Origin: Cyanoderma ruficeps
Lineage: Eukaryota > Chordata > Aves > Passeriformes > Timaliidae
Reading direction: 5' to 3'
Length of the DNA: 64,000 nucleotides
Assembly (NCBI GenBank): GCA_008694505.1
Contig: VZDJ01007747.1
Location: 36,765,978 to 36,829,977, forward strand
A program made the position numbers and the translations under genes. Below, piece by piece: positions 19,301-32,200 of this stretch (positions are counted from its first letter, which is position 1; each line of letters begins with the position of its first letter). The notes beneath the pieces are model-generated. The model ran no database searches, was not told the DNA's origin, and saw only the letters and a program-made list of their open reading frames with translations.

Positions 19301-22300
19301 GTGGGATTTCTACCAGTATTACCCAGACTTTAACAGAGCAGACACCACAGAGAACATATCCTCAAAGCCTGTAAAGAGAACCAAAAATTACCCCCAGGAG
19401 ATCTGAAAAGAAATTCCTTCACATGTCCTTCATATGTCTACATACCCTCATGCATGTAGGCAAAATTATCTCTGTAGAATGACAACCATAATCCTCTTCC
19501 CTAAAATATCATAGTCTAATAGAAAAGGTGACAGAACTACTAAGAATTAGAAACAATAGCTAATGATAGATGTAGGCCACAGGAAAAGTTACACCATACT
19601 GAAATTTCTAAATGAGTAAAACCCACAAAATTTAAAAAAACAAACAAAACCCCAAACTCAAACAGGCCCCAAAACATAAATCCCCTCCCTTCCCCCTCCC
19701 CAAAACCAAACCAAAATAAAACCCCCAAAGATTACCATCATAAGTACCACAGCATGGAACATAGCACTATTTCACAGAAATTTTCTGGCCACAGAAATTC
19801 GGAGTTTTGTTCTGTCTTTCCATTCAACAGTCTGGATATCTTCAGCCCAAGTTATGCACAAATATTTTTTTCAGGAGCTCTTTGGGAAGGAAGCCAAAGA
19901 CTTTCCCTGTGACCTTACAGAGTGATGTCCTAAAACCATTTCCTGTGAACAAAGGTGTTACCCTGTGGTTCTTAGGGAAATGAAATATCCTACATTGTAA
20001 GAGTCAGGGGTGTATTGCCATGTAACCATGTCTGATCAGTTTTCTATCTGCTGGAAAACAAAGTATATATTGACTTAGATATGTGTTGAATTAAAAGTAA
20101 CACCCTGCCAAGCTCAGCTGAGCGCTGCTTTATCAGACTGAGAAATGAAGAACACATTGCCAGTGAGTTAAGGAAAATGTAGTTCAATTTTTTTTTAAGA
20201 TAATCTCTGCCTTCCTATGAAATCTATAGTGATAGTGCTGGAGTAAGGGATAATGAGACTGATATAAAAATAAAATAGAAAGTATACTGAAAACCAGCTG
20301 CTTGAACTTATTCCAAACTATGTATACAATCAAAAAATGGTAACAATTTGTCTGTCTATAGCATGTCAGATAATTTCTAGGTCAAAACCAAAATGAAAGA
20401 CTAGAATTCCTACTACAGCAAAATTTTCTGCTATGTCCACTGTAGCATGGTAATTTCTTTGAATTATTATTGCATAGAATATTCTCCTATCTATGAGGGT
20501 TTCCAACTCATCATTGAAGAGGCCTGACCCAATGCCAAATCAAAGCAGTGTACAAACTACAACAAACTTCAGTGAGTTCTTGAACAAGAAAGCCTGTTTT
20601 AAACAAAGTTGCTTCCTTATGGTATGGCTTCCTTTGAATAGAGCATATTTCCACAATTAGAAGTTTTCATTAACTGCTACAGGCCTTAATGTAGCAGACA
20701 AGCTGAAGGCCCTATATTACCTTCTTTGCTTTTTGGCAAAGGCACGTTTGCTAAATCTCATGTAATCTGCTGATAACTACTTTCTGAAGGACTTTTAGTA
20801 ACATTCTTGAAAGAAACAGTGAGAAAAGAAACAACAAATATTTAGAATTAAAATGTGTATCAATGGATATCACACTGAGGGTGGTAAAAAGAAAGTTGGC
20901 AAAAATAATGCAAATCTTGCTTGTGTTTTCTACAGGAGAGAGATCAGAACATTTCAAGGTCCTTAATTTCACACACATACACTGAAATAATTTTAGGTTC
21001 TTCCTTTCTGAAATTATACTTTCTTCCATCCCACAATCCAATTGGTATCATCAGTTTGGTGCTGATGCAGTGGAATGGAATTGATGACACAGAAGGATCC
21101 TTGCCCAACCCAAGTGAGTCTATGTAATCAATTTTTAGCTAACACATATTTTTCTGCCTCTATGCTAATCCTTGCTATGCAGGATATGTTCCTTTCTTAA
21201 GGGAAGGGATATTCCTTACATTTTAAAAAACACAACCTTTTGAATGCAAATAAAATGACTAATGCTTCTTAAGCTCACAGTGGTTCCATGCAGTAATTTA
21301 AATGAGAGGCTGTTAGTTCATCTGTGTCTGAAAACCAAAACCAGGCAGATTAGCTTGTTAGAGTTCTCACAACACATAGCTATGAGTTATGATCATGATG
21401 GGGAATATATTTCTTTTTCAGTTGCCTTTTTTTAAGCTTCTCTTTCAGCTGTTTCATTATATTGGGATTTTAGAAAATGGTTGCATCTAATCTCTTTCTA
21501 AAAGGTCTTACTGAGAAAGAGGGAGGGAGCAGATATTATTTTCCAACGTGAAAAAGCTAGCTAAAAAAATGAAACACAAGTTTGCTAGCAACAATTCATA
21601 AACCCCACACGTTCTTCTACTCTCTCTGCTGTCTAAGGGAAGCCTAATTTGAAAAACAGTTACAACAGGAAAAAGAGATATTGGTCTCCTTCTAAAAGCA
21701 TATTCTTCAAGTCTTTGCATGAATTTAGGATAAATGAATGTAAGATGCCTGCTGGTCACTGTTCTCTGTGTGTACATGAAATGCCTAGTGAAACAAACTC
21801 ATCAAAAGAATTTGGCATAAAGATACCAACAGTGTGGATGGTCATGGGCTTTATTAGAGAACAGGCAGCTCCAGCTTGGTCAGGACAGGACAACTGTGTG
21901 CAAGTCAAGAAGCAAAGCTTTATATGTGTAAGGACGTTTTAACAGGAAAATGACATGTATTACATTTCAACTCGTAAATGCGCTGCTTTTTGTTGTAAAG
22001 AGCTTCTGCTCTGGCAGTTCTGGCAGCAGAAATGTACTTTGAGTCCCTTTTCTGTTGATGCCAGAGTCGGCGGGAACACCTCCACTGCTGTGAGAGTGGG
22101 TATGTTGGATTGTCCAGCAGGCTTTAGGGATGCTCTAGAACCCCCTCCAATTTCTTTGAATTTGATAAGCAGTGTGGATGCTCAGTGCCTGACATAAATT
22201 CCTGAAAATGATCATCAGGACCCATCACAGCAACATCTTTGCACTGTACAACATTTCTCCACTGTAACTGCTGTGGTGACTGCCCTGCCTCAATCCCCAG

Positions 22301-24629
22301 GTGTTGGGCAATTGCCAGACCTGCTTTGCCTTTACTGAGACTACAAAGTAAATTCCCACTACAGAGCTCTGGAGCTTGCTAGCTGAATCAAACTTCATTG
22401 GCAGTATTATAAAATCTGGATATGTATGTAGTATCAACTTCACCAGTTTTATCGGGGATGTAGATATCTATCTACAGGACTGAGATAAAAACCAGCCATT
22501 AGACGAGCGTAAGTTTTGATTCTGACCAGCTTCGCTTTTATTTGAAATGAAAGAACGGCATCTGGATAGTGTCAGTTTGGAGGGCTATTCAGCCGTTACC
22601 TTTACTTTATATAGCTTATCTGATTCCCATCTAAACCAAGGGAAAGAGTGACGGTGTCTTCTGTGAAAAATGAACTAAATCCTTTTCAAGCTCTCAAATG
22701 AAACAAGACACAATTCATGTGATTTGTCCTCCCTAATTTCAAGGTCTGAATTCAACTGTCTAAACATCAATGCAGATTGTGATTTTTAGCACTTTAATAC
22801 ATTCAAGACATTTGCAAGGCTGCTAGGAAAAATGGGGCATATGAGAGAGCTATGCTCTTCTGCAGTGGCAGAAGAGCCCTTTTGCTGGCCAGATAGAATG
22901 CTGCTCAGATGGCAATAGATCCATATGTGTGCAACTGGATTGAAGTGTGCAAAGGATATGTCTACATGTAACTCAAGTATCTAGGCTAATCTTCATATTT
23001 ATGGAATTAATACATCAGTACAATACATGGAATTATTTCTCTATTCTTAAAGTAGAAACTCACATTTGATGAAATTAATTGCACCTTAAATTCAATGGAT
23101 CATATTCGTGACATGTACTATATTTTCTGCTTGTCTTGAACTAAATATTCTGCCCTTCTATAACTCAAAGTCCATAACAATAAAAAGTTAAAGAGCCTCT
23201 GCCTTGTCTTTGATAACCAACACTGAGTTGAAGTTTTCATTTTTCTGCCTCCAGGTTGATCCATAAGGATTGTCTCTCCTCAGAGAACTGTAATGGCTCT
23301 CCAGACCATATAATTTTCTGTATCTCCTGCAAATTGTGTAAAACTGTTTTATTGTAACCATAGGCTTAGGTATCTAAGGGGGAACTTTCAGACTGAAGAG
23401 ATAGACTTTCTAATATGATATCTAAGTTCCCTATACATTTTTACCTTTTCACTACCTAACTCAGTTTGATCTTTCTAATTGTGTCTTGAAAGCTGTATTT
23501 GTGTTCTGGAAGTTGTGTGTATGGTGGAAATTTTAGCCTGCTTGCATAGTAAAGAACCTGCTTATCAGCCATTGATTTAAAGGTTTGTGAAATTGTGAAG
23601 CGCTTTCAACTCAGACGCTACACAAACTTAGGCTTTCATCTCTCCAGATTTTGTAGAGCAATGCAAGCTCAGAGTGGCTAAAATCTGGATGGCAGCTGCG
23701 GTCTCAAAGGATTGCTGGATGCTGCTGTGAAAGGGTGGCAGTGATTCAGAAGACAGCAGTCTTCCTTCCAACTGCCCAGTGTGCTTCCAAGAGGCCCTGT
23801 ACTGCTGAGAAAGATAAACCTGACTCTTGGTGGCCTGTGGTCAATAAAGATCTTATTGAACATTTCACAAGGGAAAAGGCACTGACCTCAGTGTCCTTTA
23901 CAGGTTATACAACACTAGTAAAACCAAGTCCAGAACATTTTGGGCCTAGTTTTGCATTCCTCACTCAGAGATAGGTGCCAGGATTTCTCCTGGTGTGCTC
24001 TGGATTCAAATGAGCTCTACAAACCAAAAGCTGCATTGGACTTGGCCCCAAGTTCAGCTCCCTCCTAGATCCGCTGTCAGCTGTGCATTGGGAAATTCAC
24101 CCACAGCAGATGGGCTTTTGTTCTGATTTGGTTTTGATGTTGTCAGGTGAGTGGGAGTTATTTGAACTCCAAAGACTGAAGTGGAAACCAAAAAGCGACC
24201 AAAATCCCAAGTGATCCTGTCCATGAGCAGATGTTTTTAGACCACAGCCATCAAAAAGCCTGCATAAGAAAACATTAACTACAATAGAAAAACAGATTGT
24301 TGGCACTTCGTGCATGTCAAGAAAGGAGAATTACAAAAATGGGGAAAAAACATTTTGGTGTTGCTAAATCATAATTATTTACTAAATATTGATACCAGAT
24401 GACTTCCCGTTTGTGGATAAAAATATTTCAACATTAAAAATGCTTTCATCTTAGAGGTTTTTTTGAAACATATTATAAGATGAAGAACACTTAACAGGAG
24501 AAAAACAGTAGGAAGAACAGGTTGGTTTATATAAGAACAAGTAAAATGTTGAGCATGATATGTAGGGACAACCATCATCACAATTCACTGGGTTAGTTGT
24601 ATACCCTGTGGATACAACAGACAGACTTG
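10400..24629. other. Intergenic sequence, no gene recognised
   Basis: This is long AT-rich sequence with only short chance ORFs on both strands. Noted within it are a palindrome with an octamer at 15977-16013, a C-rich/G4 tract at 19682-19701, and a CpG-retaining stretch at about 22440-22800. No CR1, LTR or exon with family similarity was seen in this stretch. Confidence 0.6.
19682..19701 (-). other. G-quadruplex motif on minus strand
   Basis: The minus strand reads four G-runs of 4, 5, 3 and 4 with loops of 1-2 bases, a compact canonical G4 pattern. It sits in a 100-base A/C-rich tract (about 19630-19730) with AAAACCCC-like units. Confidence 0.65.
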
Positions 24630-24722
24630 ACTGCAGTCCCAATCCAAACACATACTGGAAGGAGAATGGATTGAGAGCAGGTCTGAGAAAAAGAATTGGG
24701 GGTGTTGTGGATGAAAAGGGAC
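24630..24722 (+). mobile_element. CR1 LINE internal fragment
   Basis: The segment containing GTCCCAATCCAAACAC, GAATGGATTGAGAGCAGG, GAATTGGGGGTGTTG and GGATGAAAAG matches the remembered avian CR1 ORF2 C-terminal region. Both ends fade into unrelated sequence. Confidence 0.75.
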
Positions 24723-27700
24723 CTCTAAAACTTGATAAATTATATAATTTATGTGAGTGAAGTTCATCACATCCAAATCAGATATCTGGTGTAAGAGTCA
24801 CATCTTTAAATGTGGGGAGTGAATGAGGCAGGTGATAAATGGAAGGAACAAGGAGAGAGATTCTTCAAGAAGCCAGATGAGAGACAAAGGTAACATTAAA
24901 CAAAGTAGTTCTGATGACACAACCCCTCAAGAACCTGGGAAAGTCGCTACTGACAGGTTAGATGGAGAGCCAGGAGGAGCTCCTCTCACCCTCTGGGTGA
25001 GAACGGCACACAGCTCTTTTCCTTGCTTTCAGGATGAGTTCTCCAATACTTATACTGCTATATAAAATACAAGTAAACCTTCATCTCCTTCAGATCTTCT
25101 GAAGAGAAGATTTAGAACAATGTACAGTCAGGGATTATCCCCAGACACCTCAGGGCAGAAGCTGTTTCAGTCCTGGGTTTGTTTCACTGCAATGACCCCC
25201 ACCTGGCAATGTCACACTTTGCCTGTTTTGGGGATTTTCAGCTGCCTGCTTGTGAGGAACTCCAACCCCTCTCAGCTGCTCGTGTCTTTGTAGCACTGTG
25301 TAACACCAAACACCTCATCTACTGCCTTGGAAAACTGAAGTTCATCCTAATCCTACTACGGGTGCAGTGCCTTCATCTTTCATTAAGGATAGATGGAAGG
25401 GCTGGGGAGAGTGGGACTGGAACTCTGATGCACTTTGACCTGACTGAATGGCAGTCCAGTGGAGAAAAGTGCATTCCATTTGGGACCTGAGTTCACTGCT
25501 GCCGTTCCTGAACACCAAGAAACTGGCAGAACCATGAAAGAACGGTCCTTGCAACTCAACCTGCCAAAAATGTCCAATGTTAAAAGATTTGTCTGTGGAA
25601 AAGCTTAATGAGTCTGTCCACCAATAGAGAGGGAATTTCTGAATCCCTGTTCTCCCTTGCAGTAATGAACATCACATTACTTGTTCATTTTCAGATTTAA
25701 TCTCAGCTGCAAACACCGATATGTTCATCTCGTTCTCTTCCATATGTAGTCACTGCTCTTTCCTAACAATTCTGAAATGCAGCTGCTCCATGACAAGTAA
25801 AGGATGAGGAAACAGGCATGTATGACTCCTTGACTAGTAAAATTTTCCAAAGACTGGGCCAGGAGCACACAGAAGTCCTGGGGATAGCAGTAAATATACA
25901 TTCCCTCGGGACTTTGGAGTGAAGACAAGCATCTCCTCTTTTTCCTCCCTTATGTAAAAAAGCCCAAAAAACCCCTTAAAACACTCATGTTTCCAAACAA
26001 ATTTTATGCTCCAATTTCACTGTAGCAATGCGATTCAGTATTATCATTATGCAAATTCTTCTAATTTAAAGGGTCTATTATGTATTCTTCTTTTACCTAG
26101 TCATCACCAAAAAAGGCATAATGGTTTTAACTTATTTGGATAAAGCACACTGATAAAAGAATTTGGTGAGAATACTGATTACACCCATATTTTTTTCAGC
26201 ATGAAACATTGTGGGATATTTCTTATACAAGGCAGCTCTTGTCCTCAAATGGAAGAGGAGTGTGAAGCAGACGTGAAAGAGTTACAGCTCCCATCTGTCT
26301 TCCAGTGGGGTTTTGATAATGATGCATAGAATTTCAACAAGCCTCTATGTGGAGGGGGTGGCAAGCAGAAAGCCTTGTCCTGAGCACTGGTGAGTTTTCA
26401 CAGATAGTCACCCATGGAGACAAACCAGAGAAAAGTGATTAATGAGCTGGAATAACATGATCTTGAGGAGTACTATAGTTTGTGCTACACTGTTTCTGCG
26501 CACTGCACACATCTGTCACAAACAGGCTCGTGAAATCATTTGCTGTTTGTTTTATCTGCAGAAACATTCTTTGTGTGCTGACATCACACAAAACGTGCCA
26601 GGGTAAGCAAATGCAACCCTGTGGCAAACAGCTTGGACCAACACTAACACCTGTCTTCTTAACTTGCTCTGGCCAATTATTTCACAGGGCTGAGCTAATA
26701 AAAATTCCCATAGCTTGGGTGAGAAGGGGTAACAACCAGTTCTGCAATCAGCTCTTTCACTCAAAGCTATTCTGAGTCACATGGTTGGGCTGAGAGCTCC
26801 AGTCTAAAACAGTAATGGTAGGATGTGAGACAAATGCTGCTTCTAAATAGCAGCATCATCTACCATGGAAAGTGTCACTTTCTTAACTTTTTTCCAAGGA
26901 CCTGTTTTAAGCCACCATAAATGAGAGGACAGTGGCCCTTTGGATTGACATTATCTTCTCCACACTTGTTGCCATGTTCTCCTCTTTATGGTTTCCCTCA
27001 TCCTATCAACCTCCCTATCCTGGTTTCTGAGCTCTGCTAGCTCCTCTCTTCTGCCATCATTCCATCTTCACAGGGATGCTGCTTTATAATTTTCCTCATT
27101 GTGCTTATGCTGCTTTTTCTTTAATCCCTCAGAAGTAGTCGTACTTACCTTTAAGTTTTAGGCCTCTGACTTAACCCAAAATTTCCAACTCTTATAATTT
27201 TATGCCAAATCTTGAAATTTGTGGTATTTTTCTTCAAAGAGTAACTACTGTAGTAATTTGAGACTTTCCATTCCATAATAAAACAATTTTCCAGCTCTCA
27301 TTTCACAGAGGGAAGCTCAAAAACACAACTCCCAGGCTTATAAAAAGACCATAAACACACATCCCCCAAATATAGTTTTAAATTCATAACTAGGAAAAGG
27401 CTCAGGAGTTTGAAAACTTGAGGTTGGAAAGACTCCTAGACTTATCTTTCTTCAGCAATCTTCCATTGGACTGATCGTTTAATTAGAAAAATTTGATGAG
27501 AAAAGCTTCATGTACTCTAGGCAAGCACCATTTTTATGGTAAATCTCCTAACCATTTCCAAGTTAAATTGAACAATTTGTCCTGTCACGAATTAAAGAGA
27601 AGTTTCTCCATAAATTTAAACTTTTGATTTCTATAATTAATTCTATATTTGTTTCTCTAATTAATTCTAAAATTGTGTATCAGTCTTCCAATCCCCATCC

Positions 27701-28849
27701 CTCTTGGCATCCACCCTGCAGACCCTCTCACAGAAAGATTGGCTGATATCCAGTGACATCCACACCATCCTTCCACAAAGCCAAACCACCATAAAAAGAT
27801 TCATAAAATCTGCAGGCCCCTGAACCTTGTTACTCTGCCAACAAGGAAAAAACCAGTCACATAAAACGGGATGGTATCAAGAAAAAAAAAAAAAAAACAC
27901 ATTAGGGAAGAGATGGAAAACAGAAGAAGGTTCATTTTGGGATGTTTTAGAAAATATGCAGAGTTATATACTGAACACAGAGCGATACCAATAATAATAG
28001 TACAAAGGGAGCAAGTTGGTTTAATGCATGGAATCTGCATTTCTAAGAGAGTAACTAATTTACAAGAAGTCTTTTCTTACTCACTGAATAGAATACTGTT
28101 AGTATAGCTCTAATATAATACAGTTAGTGTTGCTCTATTCACAGTATATCCTCCTCTTGGCAAGATTCTCTAATCTTGCCAATCCTTCCAGGAGATAATA
28201 CATGACATCTGGAGGAAATGTTTCTCTTTTCCCCATCCTCCCATCTGTTATATATTTCTCTTTGATCCCCCACCCTCAGCACTTTATCCTCTGATCATCC
28301 CTAGACCTCAGGCTCTAGCTGTTACAGCCATCTTCACTTTCAGTCTCACTGTGCTACTCTTTGGGTTTCGCCTCGAGGTTTTATCACACTACTGCAACTC
28401 CTAGTCTGCAATTGTCTTAGTGAAATCCTCCTTCATCTCTAATTCCAATCTGTCTCTTTCCTTCTTTTATCTTCAAAATGTGAGTGGGCTTCCTGAACTC
28501 ATTTAAGGACCTCTGCTTATACCCTTTAATCAGACTGATTGTCTGCATTATGGTGATACAAGCAGAAATAAAGTAGGAAGGGAGTTCAAGATCTTACCTA
28601 TCCAAGACAGGACCTGTTCTTTCTAGAGTAATTTCTAAACAAAATCTATATAAGCTTTTTTATAAACAAGGTTTTAGAAACAGAGATTCCACATATTGTC
28701 CACAAACTCAGTTCCATTCCTTTGCTATTTTTATATTTAAAAATACACTTTACACTGAAGACGATCTTTGTAGTACAAGTCCTAAAATTCCCTAGCAGCA
28801 TTTTGAGTCTTTTTCTTCTTGAACTACCCCAGTGAACACAAATAACAGA
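24723..28849. other. Intergenic sequence, no gene recognised
   Basis: AT-rich sequence with chance ORFs only. It holds a poly(A) run near 27881-27897 and a hairpin at 28147-28197. No recognisable exon or further repeat family was seen. Confidence 0.55.
28147..28197. other. Inverted repeat / hairpin
   Basis: TTGGCAAGATT (28157-28167) and AATCTTGCCAA (28172-28182) are perfect 11-base reverse complements around a CTCT loop. Beyond an asymmetric internal loop, CTCCT (28151-28155) can pair with AGGAG (28190-28194). Confidence 0.6.
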
Positions 28850-29275
28850 TTGTTACTCTTTTTCAGCAACCTTTTACATATTCAAATACTTTTATCATGT
28901 CCCTATTCTGTCTTCGTTTGTCCTAGACTAAACAATTTCAGATCTTTGCTTTAAGTCATATTTCCAAGCCTCTAAATATTTTTACACTCCTGTGGATTTT
29001 CTCCAACTGATTCATGTACTACTTTTTAAGTGGCAAATGCAAATATAGGCACTGAATTCCAAGTGAGACCCTACCAGCAGTGAGGAAAGAGGAAACCAGA
29101 GAGGTGAGGTGGTGGGGTCTCTCACAAGCTTGTACTTACATGGGGAACTGTACTGAGCCAGTACAGTCTCTGTTTCACTACTGGATTGCTCATTACTTGT
29201 GCCAAAGTGTAGCACTCCACAGCTGCTCTTATTGAATTGCATCTTATTTACCAGAAACATTTCTCCATTTAAAGA
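28850..29275 (-). mobile_element. Old, diverged CR1/L3-like LINE fragment
   Basis: The + strand carries degraded versions of the complementary CR1 signature in the right order. These are TTTATCATGTCCCTATTCTG, CCTAGACTAAACAATTTCAG, GGATTTTCTCCAACTGATTC, AAGTGAGACCCTACCAGC and CTTATTGAATTGCATCTTAT. It is far more diverged than the copies at 9.7 and 56 kb, so the insertion is probably old. Confidence 0.7.
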
Positions 29276-32200
29276 AATAATTTTAAATTTCAATTTTTCT
29301 TTTGTCTTGCACTCAGCTGAAGGAATAACAGTGCTGGGCTCAAGACATTCCTACAGAAACATGCAACACAATTTGTGATGGACTTTGAAGGACCGGTGAC
29401 GATTTATACAGCAGAATTCCAACAAGTGAAATTGTGAAGTTTTACCCAGATGTTAATTTCACTATTTGCTTACAAAAACATAATCAAAGATATTAGTAAT
29501 ACCAGTATGTAACTATGTGACACCCACAGCTTTTGCACAGTCTACAGTATCTGTAATTCTATTGTAGATGAAATTAGGCTTGTGAGACAAGGTATGTTCT
29601 TAATCTTAACATCTGTTTGTTACTTTATGGTCTTCTGATGGCTTATAAGCTGATTTTATTTTCACTGTACTGTCAACTAGTCTTCTAGGTTGATTCTGGC
29701 ATTTCATTAAGAGCATCCTAAGGTGAAAAATATTGGCCCAGCCAAGTAGAAAAAGTCTAAAAATTACTCCTTTACCTCATTCTTTAGAAATTAAGCCCCC
29801 TTTAATGCACTGTATCCTTTTTGATGAGCAGGGTGTTGCAGGACATGTATATTCACAGGGATACATCAGCTGGGATTAAGTTATTTGAAGTTCTAGGCAG
29901 TTGTTCAACAGCAAAACAGCGCATGGAGCAGAAAGAAGCAAATTCCCATTTACTTTTGTGTTTTCCTTCAATTCACAGTAACGATTTATGACAAGAATAA
30001 GGAGTTTCTATGACTCACAACCATTTCCACGTGACTGTTGGTTCCACAAATTTGAATCACACATAAATCCATGAGCCAGAGCAGACTTGGCGTGGGCCTG
30101 CCAACATGTCTTGTTTGAAGAACCCACAAAAGTTGGACTTGAAGGAGATTCCTCTCTTTCAGATAGCCCTTCATGTACTGAACTGATTGTAGCTGGTGTC
30201 ATCGCTCTCCCTTTGGAGGCCAGCAGGAGGTTAGGATCAACAGATCAGTATGTTTAGAGAACTACAAACTTTGGTATTCTGCTGAGCAGTGACTCTGCCT
30301 TGGGTCTGCTGAACCCCTCACTGCCCTCAGCAGCCACCTGAGCTTGTGCAGTGCAGCAAGGAGAGGGGGCTGCAAAGCAGGAAACCTGCACTCCTAGGTG
30401 GGTTTGATCTTTCCTGTCTTTTTGCTTCTGCAAAAAACCAAAAGTTTCTAAAGCTATTTAAGAAAACCGAATTTTCCAGTGTAGACAGAGTATTTAACCA
30501 GCAACACCACAACACCAAAGCCAAGTCCCTGTTCTTGACCAGAAAGATCAGAGAATTGAAATTGTCTCCTACAGCTCAGGAAAAAAGCTGGAAATTTTGC
30601 TACTTGGATTTCATGGAGGGGAAAAACAAAGAGGTATTTTCTTTCCTTCTCCATTCTTCCCTCCTTAAACACGTATTTTGTCCTATCCTTGTCTCTTTAT
30701 AAACACCATCACACATCAAACTGCTCTTCAAAACACAAGTTGTCTCGGTTTGTTCCTCTGGACACCTTTCCTTTTTATGAATCAGTATTTTTCAATTAAA
30801 AAAAAAAGATTTTGTTCCCAAACACCTGTTCAAAAATACACTTGTCTTTTGACTGCAGAATAACTTAACATAAAAGTTTAAGATACAATTCCCCTTTTCA
30901 CAGCTACAAAAAAACCTGTTAAGACTGTGGCAAAATTTATAGCTTATGATTTCTAGGCCAGTTCTGCTATTAACAGTCTCAATTTCCTCTCCTTAAACAT
31001 ACTAACACAAACTGTTCTTTTGGCTGGAGAGGGAGTGAAGAACAGAGCAGGCTGTGGCATTTCCTTCAGATCATCCTGTCTCTGTGCCAAAAGCCTACCT
31101 TTTTTCTCCTGCACCAAATGCAATGAGTTCAGAATACCTGAATACATGTAAGGGGAGCAAAAGCTCTGGATTTTTTACTTTGCTTTCAGTATACTTTCAG
31201 AGCATTTCTTGAATAGACTTTCGAATTCATTAACATTTCCAAAGATTATTTATTGGCATTCAGTTTCAGGCAGAACACAAAAAAGAAAAATGACCTCTGC
31301 TTTTCAATTACTGTTAGGGGATGGAGGAAAGAGAAATAAATTTTCCTTAGAAGTATATGTCTAGGGCACAGCTTGCCTGGCTTATGTAGACAGCTGAGAA
31401 AGTTCTCACTTTGTTTGAACTGATGTGTTTGTTAAAGTCTTATTTCTCCTCCCACCTCTTCTTTTCTTCTTCAGTGTCCAGTCTTGAAAACAAACTGACA
31501 GATGTTCTCTTGGATCAGCTTGTGAGACTTGCAATGTCAGGAGTGCAAACAGACTTTTGCTGTTTAGTTCAGGAAATGAGATGCAGACAATGTGATAAAT
31601 AAACAGTGTTTATTACTCCAGTTTAATGTACGCTTTGGATTTCTTTTCAAAATACTCCTACGAGGAACTGAGGATGAATATTAAACACGTGCTCCTAATT
31701 TAGAGATCTCAATGGCAAGGTCAGAGGGTCTTTAATTTACACAGTTTGTATAGCTATGTTATAACAGAAGTGAATGTTCCGGATCTTCAATCATACTAAA
31801 GAAACTACAAGAAATTTGAGTTACATAGAAATTCACTCCAAAGAAACTTATAAGACTTGTGAATATACCAAGATGAATTAGAACAATAGGATTTAAGAGT
31901 GTGTGTGAATTGGAATGCTTTGTGACTTTAACTAAAAGACACACAGAGATTTAAAGAGATGGGACATAATTACCCAGTATGGATTGGGACAAGACAGAGT
32001 GGAAAATATTCTTCTACTCAAGCAGTTAAGTATGCATTTTAATGGTTACAGGCTCATAAATCTAGATTTAGATATCATTCAAATGGCACTTCCATTATCA
32101 GAAGCATCTAGATCCCCAGAACAGCACTAAAACATCATTAAACTTTTAATTCTGTGTGATGTCATGTGCCACGCTATTGCTCTGCCATGGCTAAGTGGCC

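Noticed and set aside
27878..27900. Poly(A) run as the tail of a processed retrocopy
   Set aside because: Upstream sequence shows no recognisable coding or transcript-like sequence, so it is treated as a simple homopolymer.
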